This document shows, piece by piece, positions 1 through 10,432 of a stretch of 64,000 bases of DNA. A program made the position numbers and the translations under genes. The DNA lies in the NCBI GenBank assembly GCA_944548615.1, contig OX155961.1:14860550-14924549 (forward strand), read 5' to 3'. The notes beneath the pieces are model-generated. The model was not told the origin of the DNA. It worked only from the letters and a program-made list of their open reading frames with translations, and did no database searches. Within the stretch, counting starts at the first letter, position 1, and each line of letters opens with the position of its first letter. Origin of the DNA: Micropterix aruncella. Its lineage: Eukaryota > Arthropoda > Insecta > Lepidoptera > Micropterigidae.

Positions 1-423
1 GTCCTCTCTGCAATGCTTAAACAGTGGAATGTTGAATCAGTTTATAGTATCCTCTCAGATAATGAATCGTGAATATACTCTATATGAGCCTGGAAGTAAG
101 TGGCAATCAGCTGTTTAGGTATTCAATAGTGAGCTGTCCGTCCTCGCAACGTATCAAAGAAAATAATCGCTGTTTCAAAATCGGGACATGTTACTACAGT
201 TCCCTTTCAAGAACGTAGAGCGGTTACAGTATATTTGTGCTAAACTCTACTAAATTCTGCCAGAGATGTTAACTGAACTTCGTAGAGGTAGCGCGATATG
301 CCTATCACGATATTGCGAGTTCTCAAAGTGATAGAAATATAAAGAAAAGATTGAGTCATTAGACCACCAAGAAGAGATCGGAGCAGAAAAAGATCGACTT
401 TTTGAACCATCCTCAATAGAGTA
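1..423. other. No gene recognised
   Basis: I see no coding signal in this stretch. It ends where the first copy of a tandemly repeated segment begins. Confidence 0.5.
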
Positions 424-1309
424 GTTATTTGGTACAATTTTTTCAGGAGTTCAAACCAGAGATACGGTCGCGGTTCCATACCTATGTCGTATTATCTCTT
501 TAACCATTTATGCAGTAAAAGGAAAATTATATACAGTAAAAGGAAAGAAAATAAATTTACCTTATTATGATAAGAATTCATAAAAAAAAAAATGATAATA
601 TGACCAATAAACATGACCTAACGGTTTAAATTATTTTTTAAATATAAAATACTACTTTTTGTGACTTAAATATAAAAGTTAGACATATGCTGTCGCTGAC
701 TTTTTGTAGGCATTATCAAGCCCTACAACTTTTCTCTAGAACTTAATCATATATCTCATCGTTAAGGCAGCGTTAGTTAGAAACGTTTTCGTTCCACCGT
801 TTTTTTCTCCGACTTACTTTGCAAATTCGACTACCACGAAAAAGTCTTTTTTATTTTTCGGATTAATATATAGCCTATGACACTCACAAATAACGTGGCT
901 TTCTATTGGTAGAGGAATATTCAAAATCGGTTCAGTAGATCCAGAGATTACTTCCTACAACCTCACAAAACTTTATCTCTTTATAATATTAGTATAGATA
1001 ACACAGATCTAAAAGATAATTGACCACGTTGATTAATAGAATTGAGTATGACAATTACTTCCTAATGGACAAGACGGTCGATAAAAACGATTAAAAATAT
1101 ACAAGTAGTAAAGCTTTTATTTACATAAAGTAGGACAATAAAAAACAAAATAACGTATTTACAAAACAACAACGATAGAGTACAAAACACAGCGATGGGA
1201 CGAAGATTAAAAGAGAAATAAATATATCTATCTAGCTCAACGTTAGTATATTACTCTATTCGTATCGTACGATGGCGTTGAAGCCGCTGTGGCCACCGGC
1301 GACGTAGTC
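424..1309. repeat. First copy of a tandem segmental duplication
   Basis: This block matches 1624-2545 almost base for base. It holds the 3' flank of the cuticular-protein gene at 2492-3204, including family H repeat sequence, and the last 17 codons of that gene. It then runs straight into the run of N. The second copy has about 56 extra bases near 1898-1953, and there are scattered substitutions, so the copies are not identical. This is either a recent partial duplication or two haplotypes laid end to end across a gap. Confidence 0.85.
1256..1309 (-). pseudogene. Partial cuticular-protein gene copy (C-terminal 17 codons)
   Basis: The minus strand reads [17 protein letters not shown] and a stop, identical to the end of the RR domain of the gene at 2492-3204. 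The copy is cut off by the assembly gap on its 5' side, so it cannot be said whether a whole second gene exists. It could be a true paralogue, a truncated duplicate or an assembly artefact. The sequence seen is undamaged. Confidence 0.7.
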
Positions 1310-1509
1310 NNNNNNNNNNNNNNNNNNNNNNNNNNNNNNNNNNNNNNNNNNNNNNNNNNNNNNNNNNNNNNNNNNNNNNNNNNNNNNNNNNNNNNNNNNN
1401 NNNNNNNNNNNNNNNNNNNNNNNNNNNNNNNNNNNNNNNNNNNNNNNNNNNNNNNNNNNNNNNNNNNNNNNNNNNNNNNNNNNNNNNNNNNNNNNNNNNN
1501 NNNNNNNNN
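1310..1509. other. Assembly gap (200 N)
   Basis: Exactly 200 N are present, a round number that suggests a placeholder rather than a measured gap. The gap sits inside a duplicated region, which is where assemblers often fail. Confidence 0.98.
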
Positions 1510-1623
1510 TGTATATTTGCATTTATGGGTTTAAAATGCGTGAATGAAATGATTATGATTAAATAAATTATGTTTCTTTTAATTGTTTAAAACTTCTCTG
1601 AATACTATATTAGTATGTAATGT

Positions 1624-2545
1624 TATTATTTGGTACATTTTTTTCAGGAGTTCAAACCCGAGATACGGTCGCGGTTCCATACCTATGTCGTATTTTATGC
1701 AGTAAAAGGAAAATTATATGCAGTAAAAGGGAAGACAATACATTTACTTATTATGATAAGAATTCATAATAAAATTGTTGATAATATGACCAATAAACAT
1801 GACCTAACGGTTTAAATTATTTTTTTAATATAAAATACTACTTTTTGTGACTTAAATATAAAAGTTAGAAATATGCTGTCGCTGACTTTTTGTAGGCTGT
1901 AACCCAAAATAGTGAAAACCCGCAGGAAGACACGGAGCTCGTGTTACAAGGCATTATCAAGCTCTACAACTCTTCTCTAGAACTTAATCATATATCTCAT
2001 TGTTAAGGCAGCGTTAGTTAGAAACGTTTTCGTTCGACCGTTTTTTCTCCGACTTACTTTGCAAATTCGACTACCACGAAAAAGTCTTTTTATTTTTCGG
2101 ATTAATATATAGCCTATGACACTTACAAATAACGTGGCTTCTATTGGTAGAAGAATTTTCAAAATCGGTTCAGTAGATCCAGATATTACTTCCTACAACC
2201 TCACAAACTTTATCTCTTTATAATATTAGTATAGATAACACAGATCTAAAAGATAATTGACCACGTTGATTAATAGAAATGAGTATGACAATAACTTCCT
2301 AAGGGACAAGACAGTCGATAAAAACGATTAAAAATATACAAGTAGTAAAGCTTTTATTTACATAAAGTAGGATAATAAAAAACAAAATAACGTATTTACA
2401 AAACAACAACGATAGAGTACAAACACAACGATGGGACGAAGATTAAAAGAGAAATAAATATATCTATCTAGCTCAACGTTAGTATATTACTCTATTCGTA
2501 TCGTACGATGGCGTTGAAGCCGCTGTGGCCACCGGCGACGTAGTC
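1624..2545. repeat. Second copy of the tandem segmental duplication
   Basis: This is the partner of 424-1309. It includes the 3' untranslated region of the cuticular-protein gene on the minus strand, with a minus-strand AATAAA at 2353-2358. It also includes a partial family H repeat (about 1690-2235), whose end resembles the full copy ending near 26345. Confidence 0.85.
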
Positions 2546-3204
2546 GACGACGCGCCTTCTGCCATCGGGCTGCAGGAGGGTGTATTTGCCTTGGACCACC
2601 TCACCGTCGGAGTGCTCTTCGCGCTGCTTGTTGTCCCCGGAATGGGGGTCGTTCACGCCGTAGCCGAACTTGTACTGGAAGAGGTTGGGGCGCTGGTGGC
2701 TCTGGTAGGCCAGACCGCGGTGGTAGAGCTCACCGACTTGCGTGCTCGGCCAGCCCGAATGGAGAACTGCCGCGTGGTGTACAGGAACAGGGACGGGGGC
2801 AGCGTGCACCAGCGGAGCTGGAACGTGTTCTACCAAGGCGTGAATAGGCTGAGCGCGGATCTGGCTCCATGGAGCGGGTCCACCTCCCAGTAGATGAGGG
2901 TTTTGTGCGAGATGGAGTGGAATGCCTTGATGAGGTCCGTGCGGTCCGTGTGGTCCAGCTAGTCCATAGGGGCCATAAGGTCCGTAAGGTCCATTCGGCC
3001 CTTGTGGTCCGATCGGTCCATGCGGCCCATGAGGTCCGATTGGACCATGTGGTCCATGTATCACCCCACCGCTCGCTACCATTATCATCGACGTTATAAT
3101 CAGCACCTGAGAAAAAAAAATATTTTAAATTTCACATTTTTTGACGCACCACCTACACTTGAATCAGGTACTCAAAACCAACCACTACTCACTTTAGAAC
3201 ACAT
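2492..3204 (-). CDS. Cuticular protein, RR-2-like, with Gly-Pro-His repeats
   Basis: This gene encodes a secreted structural protein of the cuticle, expected to bind chitin. Exon 1 (3204-3193) reads MCSK and ends at a GTGAGT donor. An 86-bp intron (3192-3107) ends in a T-rich CTCAG acceptor, and exon 2 (3106-2492) carries the rest, giving 208 residues. Residues 1 to about 17 form a signal peptide, hydrophobic and ending near VASG. Then comes a collagen-like run of GPH/GPI/GPY triplets (about residues 20-65), a His/Pro/Ala/Val-rich stretch, and the RR domain at 149-208 with [21 protein letters not shown] and GFNAIV. The form EE-DGE-V fits RR-2, usual in stiff cuticle. The coding part is far richer in G+C than its flanks. 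Exon 1 is inferred from splice sites and matches the four-codon pattern of the neighbouring genes. Confidence 0.9.
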
Positions 3205-3257
3205 GTTGTTGTGTTTGATGTTGACTTTGGTGTGATTCCATCTCCGACTTTTACTCA

Positions 3258-3265
3258 TATTTATA
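3258..3265 (-). promoter_or_regulatory. TATA box of the 2492-3204 gene
   Basis: The minus strand reads TATAAATA, preceded by GG, 53 bp before the inferred ATG. That spacing would give a short 5' leader, as in the other four genes. It independently supports the placement of exon 1. Confidence 0.75.
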
Positions 3266-3279
3266 CCGAACCACTATAC

Positions 3280-3860
3280 CTATTACATAAAAAGACGTTA
3301 TCTCTTTTGATTATATCAATATCAGCGTGAAAAAGAACCATTCTCCCCCTCGATCACTCGAATGGCCCATTGAAGAGTTTAATTAGTCTAAAGGTAAATG
3401 TCCACGTTTTTTTATAAAAGCAGACGATTATGGACGAAAATGTGCCTACCTCGCTTGGGAACATAATTTATGCATCTTCAAAGTAGAGCCAACCGCTTAT
3501 TGTCGATTTTAACGATAAGGGCATTATTACGCAATAGTTTTATAAATTAGTTAGTAGTATAATTTATCTTGTTAGTTAATATATATTAAGTATGCGTTAC
3601 GCGAGTAACTGCTAAAACGTGTTGACAATTTTTTTAGCGACTAAAACCAGGATAAAAACAATAAAGAATTAGGTTACACGCAAGCATACGCATTCTTTCC
3701 CGCACATTCTTCTCTCACCGTTCTTTCAAAATTAAATAAAATAATGTAGTACTATATTAGGGTTGTTCTGTACATAGATGTATATTAATTAAATAATTAC
3801 ATATTTTAAATTGGAGAGACAATTAGTCTGATTTGACTATAGACTGGACGGTCACTCAAT
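3280..3860. other. No gene recognised
   Basis: This is AT-rich sequence upstream of the minus-strand cuticular gene. It may hold that gene's control elements, but none can be named. Confidence 0.4.
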
Positions 3861-3867
3861 TATCACA

Positions 3868-4640
3868 CATAGGGAGATAATGGGCCCTGGCTGAGTTGGC
3901 CACGAAGACCCATTCTGTTCTGGGGTTAGTCACACTCACGGGTCAACACCCATCCGGCGGCCTCCACGCATAAACTGCGAGCCTGGGTAGGATTCTGGTC
4001 TCAGGGTTAGTTCCCTTAGGAATCAACCTTCTGGACGGTCTGCGCACCGTACGGCATTAGCCAATCGATTGCGCACTCTTACTAACAGTCGGGAAAGTCT
4101 GGAAGCAGTGCTGTTTTCTATAGAGCGGGGGTGGATGCGGACCTTACAGCGACTGCTCTTGAAACGACCATCGGCTACCCGATCCTGGGTGAACAGCCGG
4201 GAAAAGGATGCCGTGATCCGCGATAGATTCGGTATAAACCGCTTTACCGCTTCGTAAGGGAGAGGACCGCGCAAGCGACCTCGAACTCGTAACCAATCGA
4301 GAGACTGGAGTAATCTGGTCGCCGTAAGGGGCGTGAGTGTAAGCCCGCTGGGTAACACTCCTGGCTATCTCGAGGTTAAGGCGTCGGCCTCTTACGAGTT
4401 TGTGGCGGAGCTAGACGGTGAACTGTTTTATCCAAGTCTTCTGCGCTCACTCCAGGGAGATAGAACGACTAATCGTTAAAACTTCCTGAGGTGACGGGCT
4501 CGCCCGTTATAGTCGACAACTCTAGTTGCGACGCTACACTTAGAAAGTCGAGTCAATAGGCCCGGCTCATTCGGAGCCCAGCGAAAATTGCCCAGCGGAA
4601 GGCGTCACGGACCTTGGACTAGTCCCGTCGACTGACTCAT
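3868..4640 (+). mobile_element. Dispersed repeat family A, long copy
   Basis: This is a GC-rich, non-coding dispersed repeat. It begins near GGGAGATAATGGGCCC and contains GCGAGCCTGGGTAGGA, a stretch around CCAATCGATTGCGCA, and the segment GACTAATCGTTAAAAC. Other copies are at 28810-29206 (+), 52812-53862 (-), 52997-53662 (+) and 56415-56722 (-). More distant relatives lie at 43250-43495 and 62855-63520. The 666-bp copy at 52997-53662 has a 12-bp target duplication, which points to target-primed reverse transcription, so this is probably a non-autonomous retroposon. The 3' limit here is uncertain. Confidence 0.7.
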
Positions 4641-4946
4641 ATAATGCGCAATTGTCTTTAAGCATTGGTGGATGTTTATATAGATAACAAGTGTCAATGG
4701 AGCCGTAACGGAGCTTGCGTAAATTGTTTTTCTATCCGACGAATATTGTTTCAACGAAGAACTTTATTTTCTAAAAAACGCGCAACTCCACGCGAACAAA
4801 TTGTTTCTAATAATTATAAATACTATAGTTTTATTTTGTACCGGCAGTGTTTTTGTTATTTTTTTTAATTATTGTTCTTGTTATTGTTATTTTTATTTTC
4901 ATATATTAATAGAGGACTGCTTTATATATTAATCATTACTTAAAAC

Positions 4947-5709
4947 TACGGATCGATATCGATGTCCGATATATCTAAAACATCGAAGTTTAGAGATCGA
5001 TATTCGATATTTTTACATCGATGATGCCTTATCGATGTCGAGCGTTCTTCTATATATTATATTTTCGTTTACTTCGTATGCGAATAATAATATTATATCA
5101 AAGTTGCAATTTTATAATACTATAAACGACGAATTATGGAATTGAATTGATATAACAATGGCATATCCTATTTTTTATCTAAATTTTATTTCTTTTTTTA
5201 AGGTGTTATTTTTAACACATAATATGTTTATTCATAATATAATTCAACATAGTATGTTGAATTATAATATCACTGTGTTCATAGCTATTATTGATTTTAT
5301 TAGAAGAATAGATGTTTTTTGAAAGAGAATATCGATGTTTAGATGATCTAAATATCGATGTTTTGCTCAACCATATTTTTCGTCCATAGTTCATAGTCAT
5401 AGTTCATTTTATTTCAAAAAAATCTTTACAGATTTTAGAAAACTTATTTATTAGGCATTAATAAAATATAGAAATTACCAAAACCTCTCTTATAAAGGTG
5501 AAGATTAAAATGTCATTTAAAAATTAATAAATTATATAAGCGAGTTAATATCTAAATAATACTGTCAACAAAAAAAACGAGAATATGAGTCAAAATAATA
5601 TTAATATCTAGCGAATTCAATTTAAAACAAATCAAATAAAATAATATAAATCGACCATGCTTGCGTTGCGATGTCGTTACCGATATTTTTCCTTCGATGT
5701 CCATCCCTA
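4947..5709. mobile_element. Non-autonomous hAT-like DNA transposon
   Basis: The ends are imperfect inverted repeats: TACGGATCGATATCGATG on the left and, read on the minus strand, TAGGGATGGACATCGAAG on the right (13 of 18 match). They are flanked by near-identical 8-bp direct repeats, CTTAAAAC (4939-4946) and CTTACAAC (5710-5717). An 8-bp target duplication is the hallmark of hAT elements. No transposase frame is present. The interior is AT-rich with many ATCGAT words near the ends. Confidence 0.65.
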
Positions 5710-5717
5710 CTTACAAC

Positions 5718-6260
5718 AGCCCAAGAAAGTATTACTTAAATAAAAATACAAAATAAATAAAATCGCCGTATTTTTAATTATCCATAATATATTTTACGCT
5801 CGTATCATTAAATTTAACAGGATAACAGGTGCATATAAAAACTAACGTTATATGAACAGTAGAAAATTATTCGATTAACATTCCACGTTAACAGCTCTCT
5901 TAATGCGTATTAATGCAACTCCAACTACGCATTCTGATCGGATATATGAGGCTAATTTTGTTGACCGGCTAGGATTTCGGATTTCCGTATACTGGTTGTT
6001 CGCCGATTGCATAATGTGATCGATTTTTTGCGATATCTTATGAAATGATTTTGCGGAGGTAACATCGGAATTACTATTCAAATATATTTTTTTGATGGCT
6101 TTCGATAACTTAATAGATGTAGGATATTACTTCTCTGAGATACATGTTCTAGTCCCTAAATATCCGTGCCTAAATCTTCAAATCTTCTCAGGTTTCAAAG
6201 ACTTTGATTTTTAATTAGATCGCTTTATGATCGTTTAGAAGTTTTATGCTGAATAAGTAA
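5718..6260. other. No gene recognised
   Basis: This is AT-rich sequence with no coding or repeat signal that I can name. Confidence 0.4.
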
Positions 6261-6264
6261 CAAT

Positions 6265-6975
6265 CAATCATTTCATATTCCGCTCTTAACGTATTGGCAT
6301 GTCTCACTGGCATGAGAACTAATGCCGATTTTAGTCTACGAAGAAACGTGTAAGGGACCACCCCTCACTAGACACCAGGTTGTGCGGTGTGAGGTGGTGG
6401 TATCAATTTGCGGGTTATCTCCGTATTTAAAGGCGATTTTGAGTGAATCAGAAGGTATTTATTGAATTGTTTGAGAGTTCGATATTGCCAGTTGTAACGC
6501 TTCCCGAATAGGTAACATTGACGCGGATGAAGTGACTCGCGAAATGAATGAATTTACGAGGATGTGAGGATAAGGATTTTACTTGTTCTCCTAGTATCTC
6601 GTACTGGGCACTGCTCGAGTCTGTGGGATGCAGACTGATGCTTTCCGATCAGAAAAGGGCGGAAAAGGAAACCAAGGAGCCGGACTCGTTGAGCGACCTC
6701 GTGAGAGGGGTACCGAGTATGCCGTAGCAACCTTGGGGGAGGTGATCACTCGAGGAATGATACTTTGGTTGCGTTTTCGCCGGTTTATATAGGCCGATAT
6801 ATGATGCAATCCAAAATATTCCGAGTAAAAGTATTGTTTCATCGTGCTGATTCATCGGTTCACGAGGTAGCAAAATAGCTGAATTTGTGTCAGTGTATTT
6901 CACTGGAAATTAATGCATTTGTTGATTGCATGTGACGGTACTTAAGGGCCGTTACGAACGCAATCGGGCTCATTA
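6265..6975. mobile_element. Family E inverted-repeat element split by a solo LTR
   Basis: The flanks 6270-6348 and 6957-6975 join to resemble the right half of the element at 20523-20853: TTTCATATTCC, AACGTATTG, then a run ending ACGCAATCGGGC. The solo LTR at 6349-6956 sits exactly in the ACG of that end. The left part of the element is not recognisable here. Confidence 0.65.
6349..6956 (-). mobile_element. Solo LTR, copy 1 (608 bp)
   Basis: The sequence starts TGTAAGGGACC and ends CCGTTACG. It is flanked by the 4-bp direct repeat AACG (6345-6348 and 6957-6960). Two relatives at 36539-37104 and 57527-58182 also have perfect 4-bp duplications. The minus strand gives a sensible LTR order: TGTAACGG-type start, a CTATATAAAC TATA box near 6790, then AATAAA near 6455. 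No internal retrotransposon genes remain, so this is a recombination product. The family, Ty3/gypsy-like by duplication size, is a guess. Confidence 0.85.
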
Positions 6976-6979
6976 TGTA

Positions 6980-7520
6980 GTTAAAATTCAAATTATGTCC
7001 TTCTTGATTCCAGTTTTGAATGGTATTAGGTCGGTTTTGCACACTATTACAATTTTATGTTACGAAATGATTTCAAACAGTTAACATTCCTCGGTTCATT
7101 TCTCCTACTTTTAAATAAATGATCGCTTCTTGATGTAACACCGGAACGTAGCGCTGACAAGAACTGGAAGCAGATCGACGATAAAACGTATTTATTATTG
7201 GTTGACAACTATTATGATAAATGGACATTCATCGCTTCAATACACTGTAGAATAAGTTTATAAGTTTGTTTTCGAAAGTTTTCAAAATAGCAGCAGTTCA
7301 ATCTGATCGTAACGAGTCAGTCTCATACTTTTAAATATATTAGACTAATTGGGAAATATTTGTTCAATAAAAAAATAATAAACAAAAATAGCTTTCGGTA
7401 ACCCAAATTTTTATATATTTGTGGCGACTGCGTCGTTGCCAAGGTATTGCGAACAAGCCTATTTTTTTTCGTGATAGAGACAGAATGTTGAGCCCCTGAG
7501 ACGATTAAGACCATTTCCAG
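6980..7520. other. No gene recognised
   Basis: This is AT-rich unique-looking sequence with no supported feature. Confidence 0.4.
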
Positions 7521-7524
7521 ATGG

Positions 7525-7760
7525 AATTCAGTCTGTGTGTCTGTGTCTGTATTCCTCTAAGTAGCGACTAAACGCTTCATCCGATTGTGCTAAAATTTGG
7601 CACGCAGGCATCATATGGTCATGACAAGACTTGAAAAGTGGTTGTGGTTAAAATCGGTCCACCGGAGGAGGGGGGGGGGGGGGGGAGGAGCACGATAGTC
7701 ATACGTCAATCTCGAAATATTGGACTTAAAGACTTGAAATTCGGTACACAGATTGTTGGA
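7525..7760 (-). mobile_element. Dispersed repeat family D, copy 1
   Basis: The minus strand closely follows 16845-17095. Shared words include TATTTCGAGATTGA, GGTGGAC, CATGACCA and GATGC-TGCGTGCC, and both end in a run of CAGACAGACACAC type. A homopolymer of about 18 G (7668-7685) interrupts this copy. It is a non-coding dispersed repeat of unknown class. Confidence 0.7.
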
Positions 7761-7802
7761 TCTAAATCACATTGAAATTTCGCCGGTCAGTACATTCGCA
7801 TA

Positions 7803-7870
7803 AACATTTGAATCGCCGCGTAAAATTTCTAGCACCCGACGTTTCGGTGATGTTGCAGACTTCTTATTTT
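7803..7870 (-). mobile_element. Terminal fragment of a Penelope-like element
   Basis: The minus strand holds CACCGAAACGTCGGGTGCTA and an AAATTT-ACGCGG block. The same string marks both ends of the Penelope-like element at 54340-55480. Only the terminal piece is present. Confidence 0.6.
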
Positions 7871-7874
7871 TGAT

Positions 7875-8890
7875 CAAATTCCAATACTTTTAGTTAGATA
7901 AAGTCTACACGTATTCTCTTATACAAGGGCCATACTAAAGTTTCCGGAAAGAATATTTGGACAAGTATCAATTTATTTTTTCCTAAAATGTTCTTCGCGA
8001 GCGTTAATGCACTTTTTTATACGTATGAAGGGGTGTAAGGAAGGAAAACGATGAATGTATTTTTTTTTTTTGCTAATTCCATTTTTAATATTTACTAACT
8101 CAAAATATGACTGTTTAGCTAGGACATATTGGCGCAATACTAACCATTATCCGAATCTAAATAAAATTATACAAAAATTATCTGAATTACTATTTTTAAC
8201 AGCTGGACTTACCAAGAGTAATACAAGAAATATTTTTTCACCTGATAATGTTGTGAATTTTTAAATAAAAAGTATTTTTTTACCAATAACTGCATGTACA
8301 AAATTTTAAACAAATACCTAATAAATAAACAAAATACCAACAAACTTAAAGAAATTAAACAGCACCTTTTCAAAAAAAATGTGGTAATAAGTAGGTTAAC
8401 AACACGCATGCTGAGATTCCTTCTGTTGGTATGAATATTACGACACGGAAGCTATCTACTGTACAACAGTCATATATTGCAGTTTTATGCATGTTGAATG
8501 AATCAAATCAGATCTGTGGCTATTATTTTTTGAAATAATGTATCAATAATCGTCGCATCCCTGGTTTTATTACAATTCTGTCCACGTTTGTTCGATGTTT
8601 CTTTTAAATGATTGATTTTTCAATGGCAATCGGTTGTTTATCGTTGTTTTTATTTGTTTATCTGTTTCTGATGTTTTATTATACACACCAGTTTATGATT
8701 TTAGGAGTCTAATTAATTGTAATTGAATTTCAGTTTTAATTTAGATACCCACATCATTGCCTACACTAGGCACAACCTATTAAACGCCCTGCGTATCTTC
8801 ATGGACTTAATTAGTTATTTTTTAAGAAAACCTTAATTTTTCCATATTTTGGGATAGGGGGTTTGGTTAAAACCGGTTAAAACTCGATCT
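7875..8890. other. No gene recognised
   Basis: This AT-rich stretch has short open frames that do not resemble proteins known to me. Confidence 0.4.
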
Positions 8891-8893
8891 ATT

Positions 8894-9174
8894 GTTTGTT
8901 TGTTTGTTTATACTCTTTATTGTGAAATTTCACAATGGGCGGGTTTATTGTCATATGACAATCTCTTACAACCAACCCTACTATGACGTGTTATATGTAT
9001 GTACGCGTGTAAGATGTCTGTAAGTGTGTGTCTTGTTATTGCATTCGATCGACAGAATTGAAAATGCAATTCCGTTAATTTGATCCCAACGGAAAATGGT
9101 GACCCAGCCGGAAATCGAACCCGGGACCTTACAATGTAAGGTCAGGCGACCTAACCACTATGCCACCGGGCCGT
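8894..9174 (-). mobile_element. tRNA-derived SINE, copy 1
   Basis: On the minus strand the element opens with a tRNA-like head. It contains an A box (TGGCATAGTGGTTAGG) and a B box (GGGTTCGATTTCC), so transcription by RNA polymerase III is expected. The 3' part carries a perfect 16-bp hairpin palindrome (8947-8962) followed by AATAAAGAGTATAAA and an (AAAC)n tail. The tail region closely matches the 3' end of the LINE at 38262-40065, which marks that LINE family as the likely source of the reverse transcriptase. A second copy is at 55740-55980. Confidence 0.9.
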
Positions 9175-9179
9175 GTAAA

Positions 9180-9540
9180 ACGTTTATTGCCAAATGCTAA
9201 CTTGTTTTCAAATTGGAAGTTGTGCATATACTAGTATGATACAGTTACAATGTATATTCACAATATAAATTACAATTACATTATCACAATATATATTCCT
9301 ATATTACAAATTATATTCGACTAAATTGCAGTTTGCGAATAGTAGACAGCCCCGCATCTACGATGACACAAGCCGGGGCAAAAATTTGACATTGGTGGGG
9401 CTCCCCTCCAGTATTTAAAATTAATCATTTTTTTTAAACTCACAAAACAAATATACTGAGTGGGATTTTTTGTGACCGGGAAGAGCCCATAAATAAATTT
9501 GCATTTTTTGTTACATATTCGCTAAAAACCTTTTTTAAAT
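9180..9540. other. No gene recognised
   Basis: AT-rich sequence with a short GC-rich patch near 9340-9420. No feature can be named. Confidence 0.35.
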
Positions 9541-9960
9541 GCGTGACATTAATATAGAATGCATACAACTAGTCTAGACAACGCACAAGCCAGACTGTAC
9601 ACACTTTCATTCCTTAGGTCCCAGAAAATTTGGCTCTCTTGCTACAACTTTACACGTTGAGTTTTCCTTTCCCCAGAAGAATCTATTGCCACGTCAACTA
9701 ATAATTATAGATAGTGACATGTTTGACAAAGAAAACCAACGCGAATTACTCGCACTCCTAATTAGCTATATAACTACCGACTGTCGTTTGACGTTCGACC
9801 GTTAGGCTCCAAGTTTGTTCGGCTCCGTTCGTGTATCCCCGTCCCCTTCAGTCAGTGGGGAGGAATTTTTCTAGACGCGATGGTAATTCCTCTTGCATCG
9901 CACAAACTCCACACTCGTTCAAATATCAACTTAGGATGTACACCCACAAGGGGAGTTAAT
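9541..9960 (+). mobile_element. Dispersed repeat family C, copy 1
   Basis: This block matches 31100-31665. Shared stretches include CAACTAATA, GCGAATTACTCGCA, TTTGACGTTCG-CCGTT and GTTCAAA-AT-AACTTGG. There is no open frame of note. The copy at 31.1 kb has part of the interior duplicated. Confidence 0.65.
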
Positions 9961-9964
9961 TCGA

Positions 9965-10430
9965 TTATTGGACGCAATGATAATAAGAGATAGGATAGGA
10001 AAAGAGAGGGATGATATATAGATATTTAAATTATAATTTATAGTTATGTTTATTTTCGCTTGTTCATTTTAAACGCCAACATATATGTATATTATACCTA
10101 TTTCCTTGTCGCCAAGTAAGCTACGAAAAGTCTTGCTGAATTTAGGTTGTCTCATAAAATATGTCGATATCTTGAAATCGACCATTGCACGTAGTCATCA
10201 AATAGTTCATAATAAAATGTTGTCCTTAGCTATTGCTGCCACAAGGGAAGTTTTAAATTTAAGGGAAGAGTGAACCATTCGCGGCGGTACAAAGAATTAA
10301 AATTTGTCTACCAAATGAACTATGTAGCTGTTAAAGTTGTGGTGTATTATTTTGTGCAAAATTATGCCAGCCGCTGTGTGGCGGTCTTTAAGTAAACTCA
10401 TACGAAAATAGTTCAGACTGCTCTCGTGTT
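9965..10430. other. No gene recognised
   Basis: No supported feature; mildly AT-rich. Confidence 0.35.
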
Positions 10431-10432
10431 CC

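Noticed and set aside
2525..2893. A 122-codon plus-strand frame
   Set aside because: It is the antisense shadow of the cuticular-protein exon; its length comes from that exon's GC-rich codons.
4023..4358. A 111-codon minus-strand frame, repeated near 29.0 and 53.3 kb
   Set aside because: It belongs to dispersed repeat family A; the frame is not kept between copies and matches no known protein.
6591..6903. Two overlapping minus-strand frames near 6.6-6.9 kb
   Set aside because: They lie wholly inside the solo LTR and recur in its copies with frameshifts, so they are not genes.
7668..7685. Poly-G and poly-C runs (also near 23058, 38107, 61632 and 62799) as functional G-quadruplex sites
   Set aside because: They sit inside repeats and are of a kind prone to sequencing and assembly error, so no function is claimed.
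9060..9174. A tRNA gene on the minus strand
   Set aside because: It has A and B boxes but belongs to a multi-copy element with a LINE-like tail, and the second copy has lost part of the tRNA-like region. It is a SINE.
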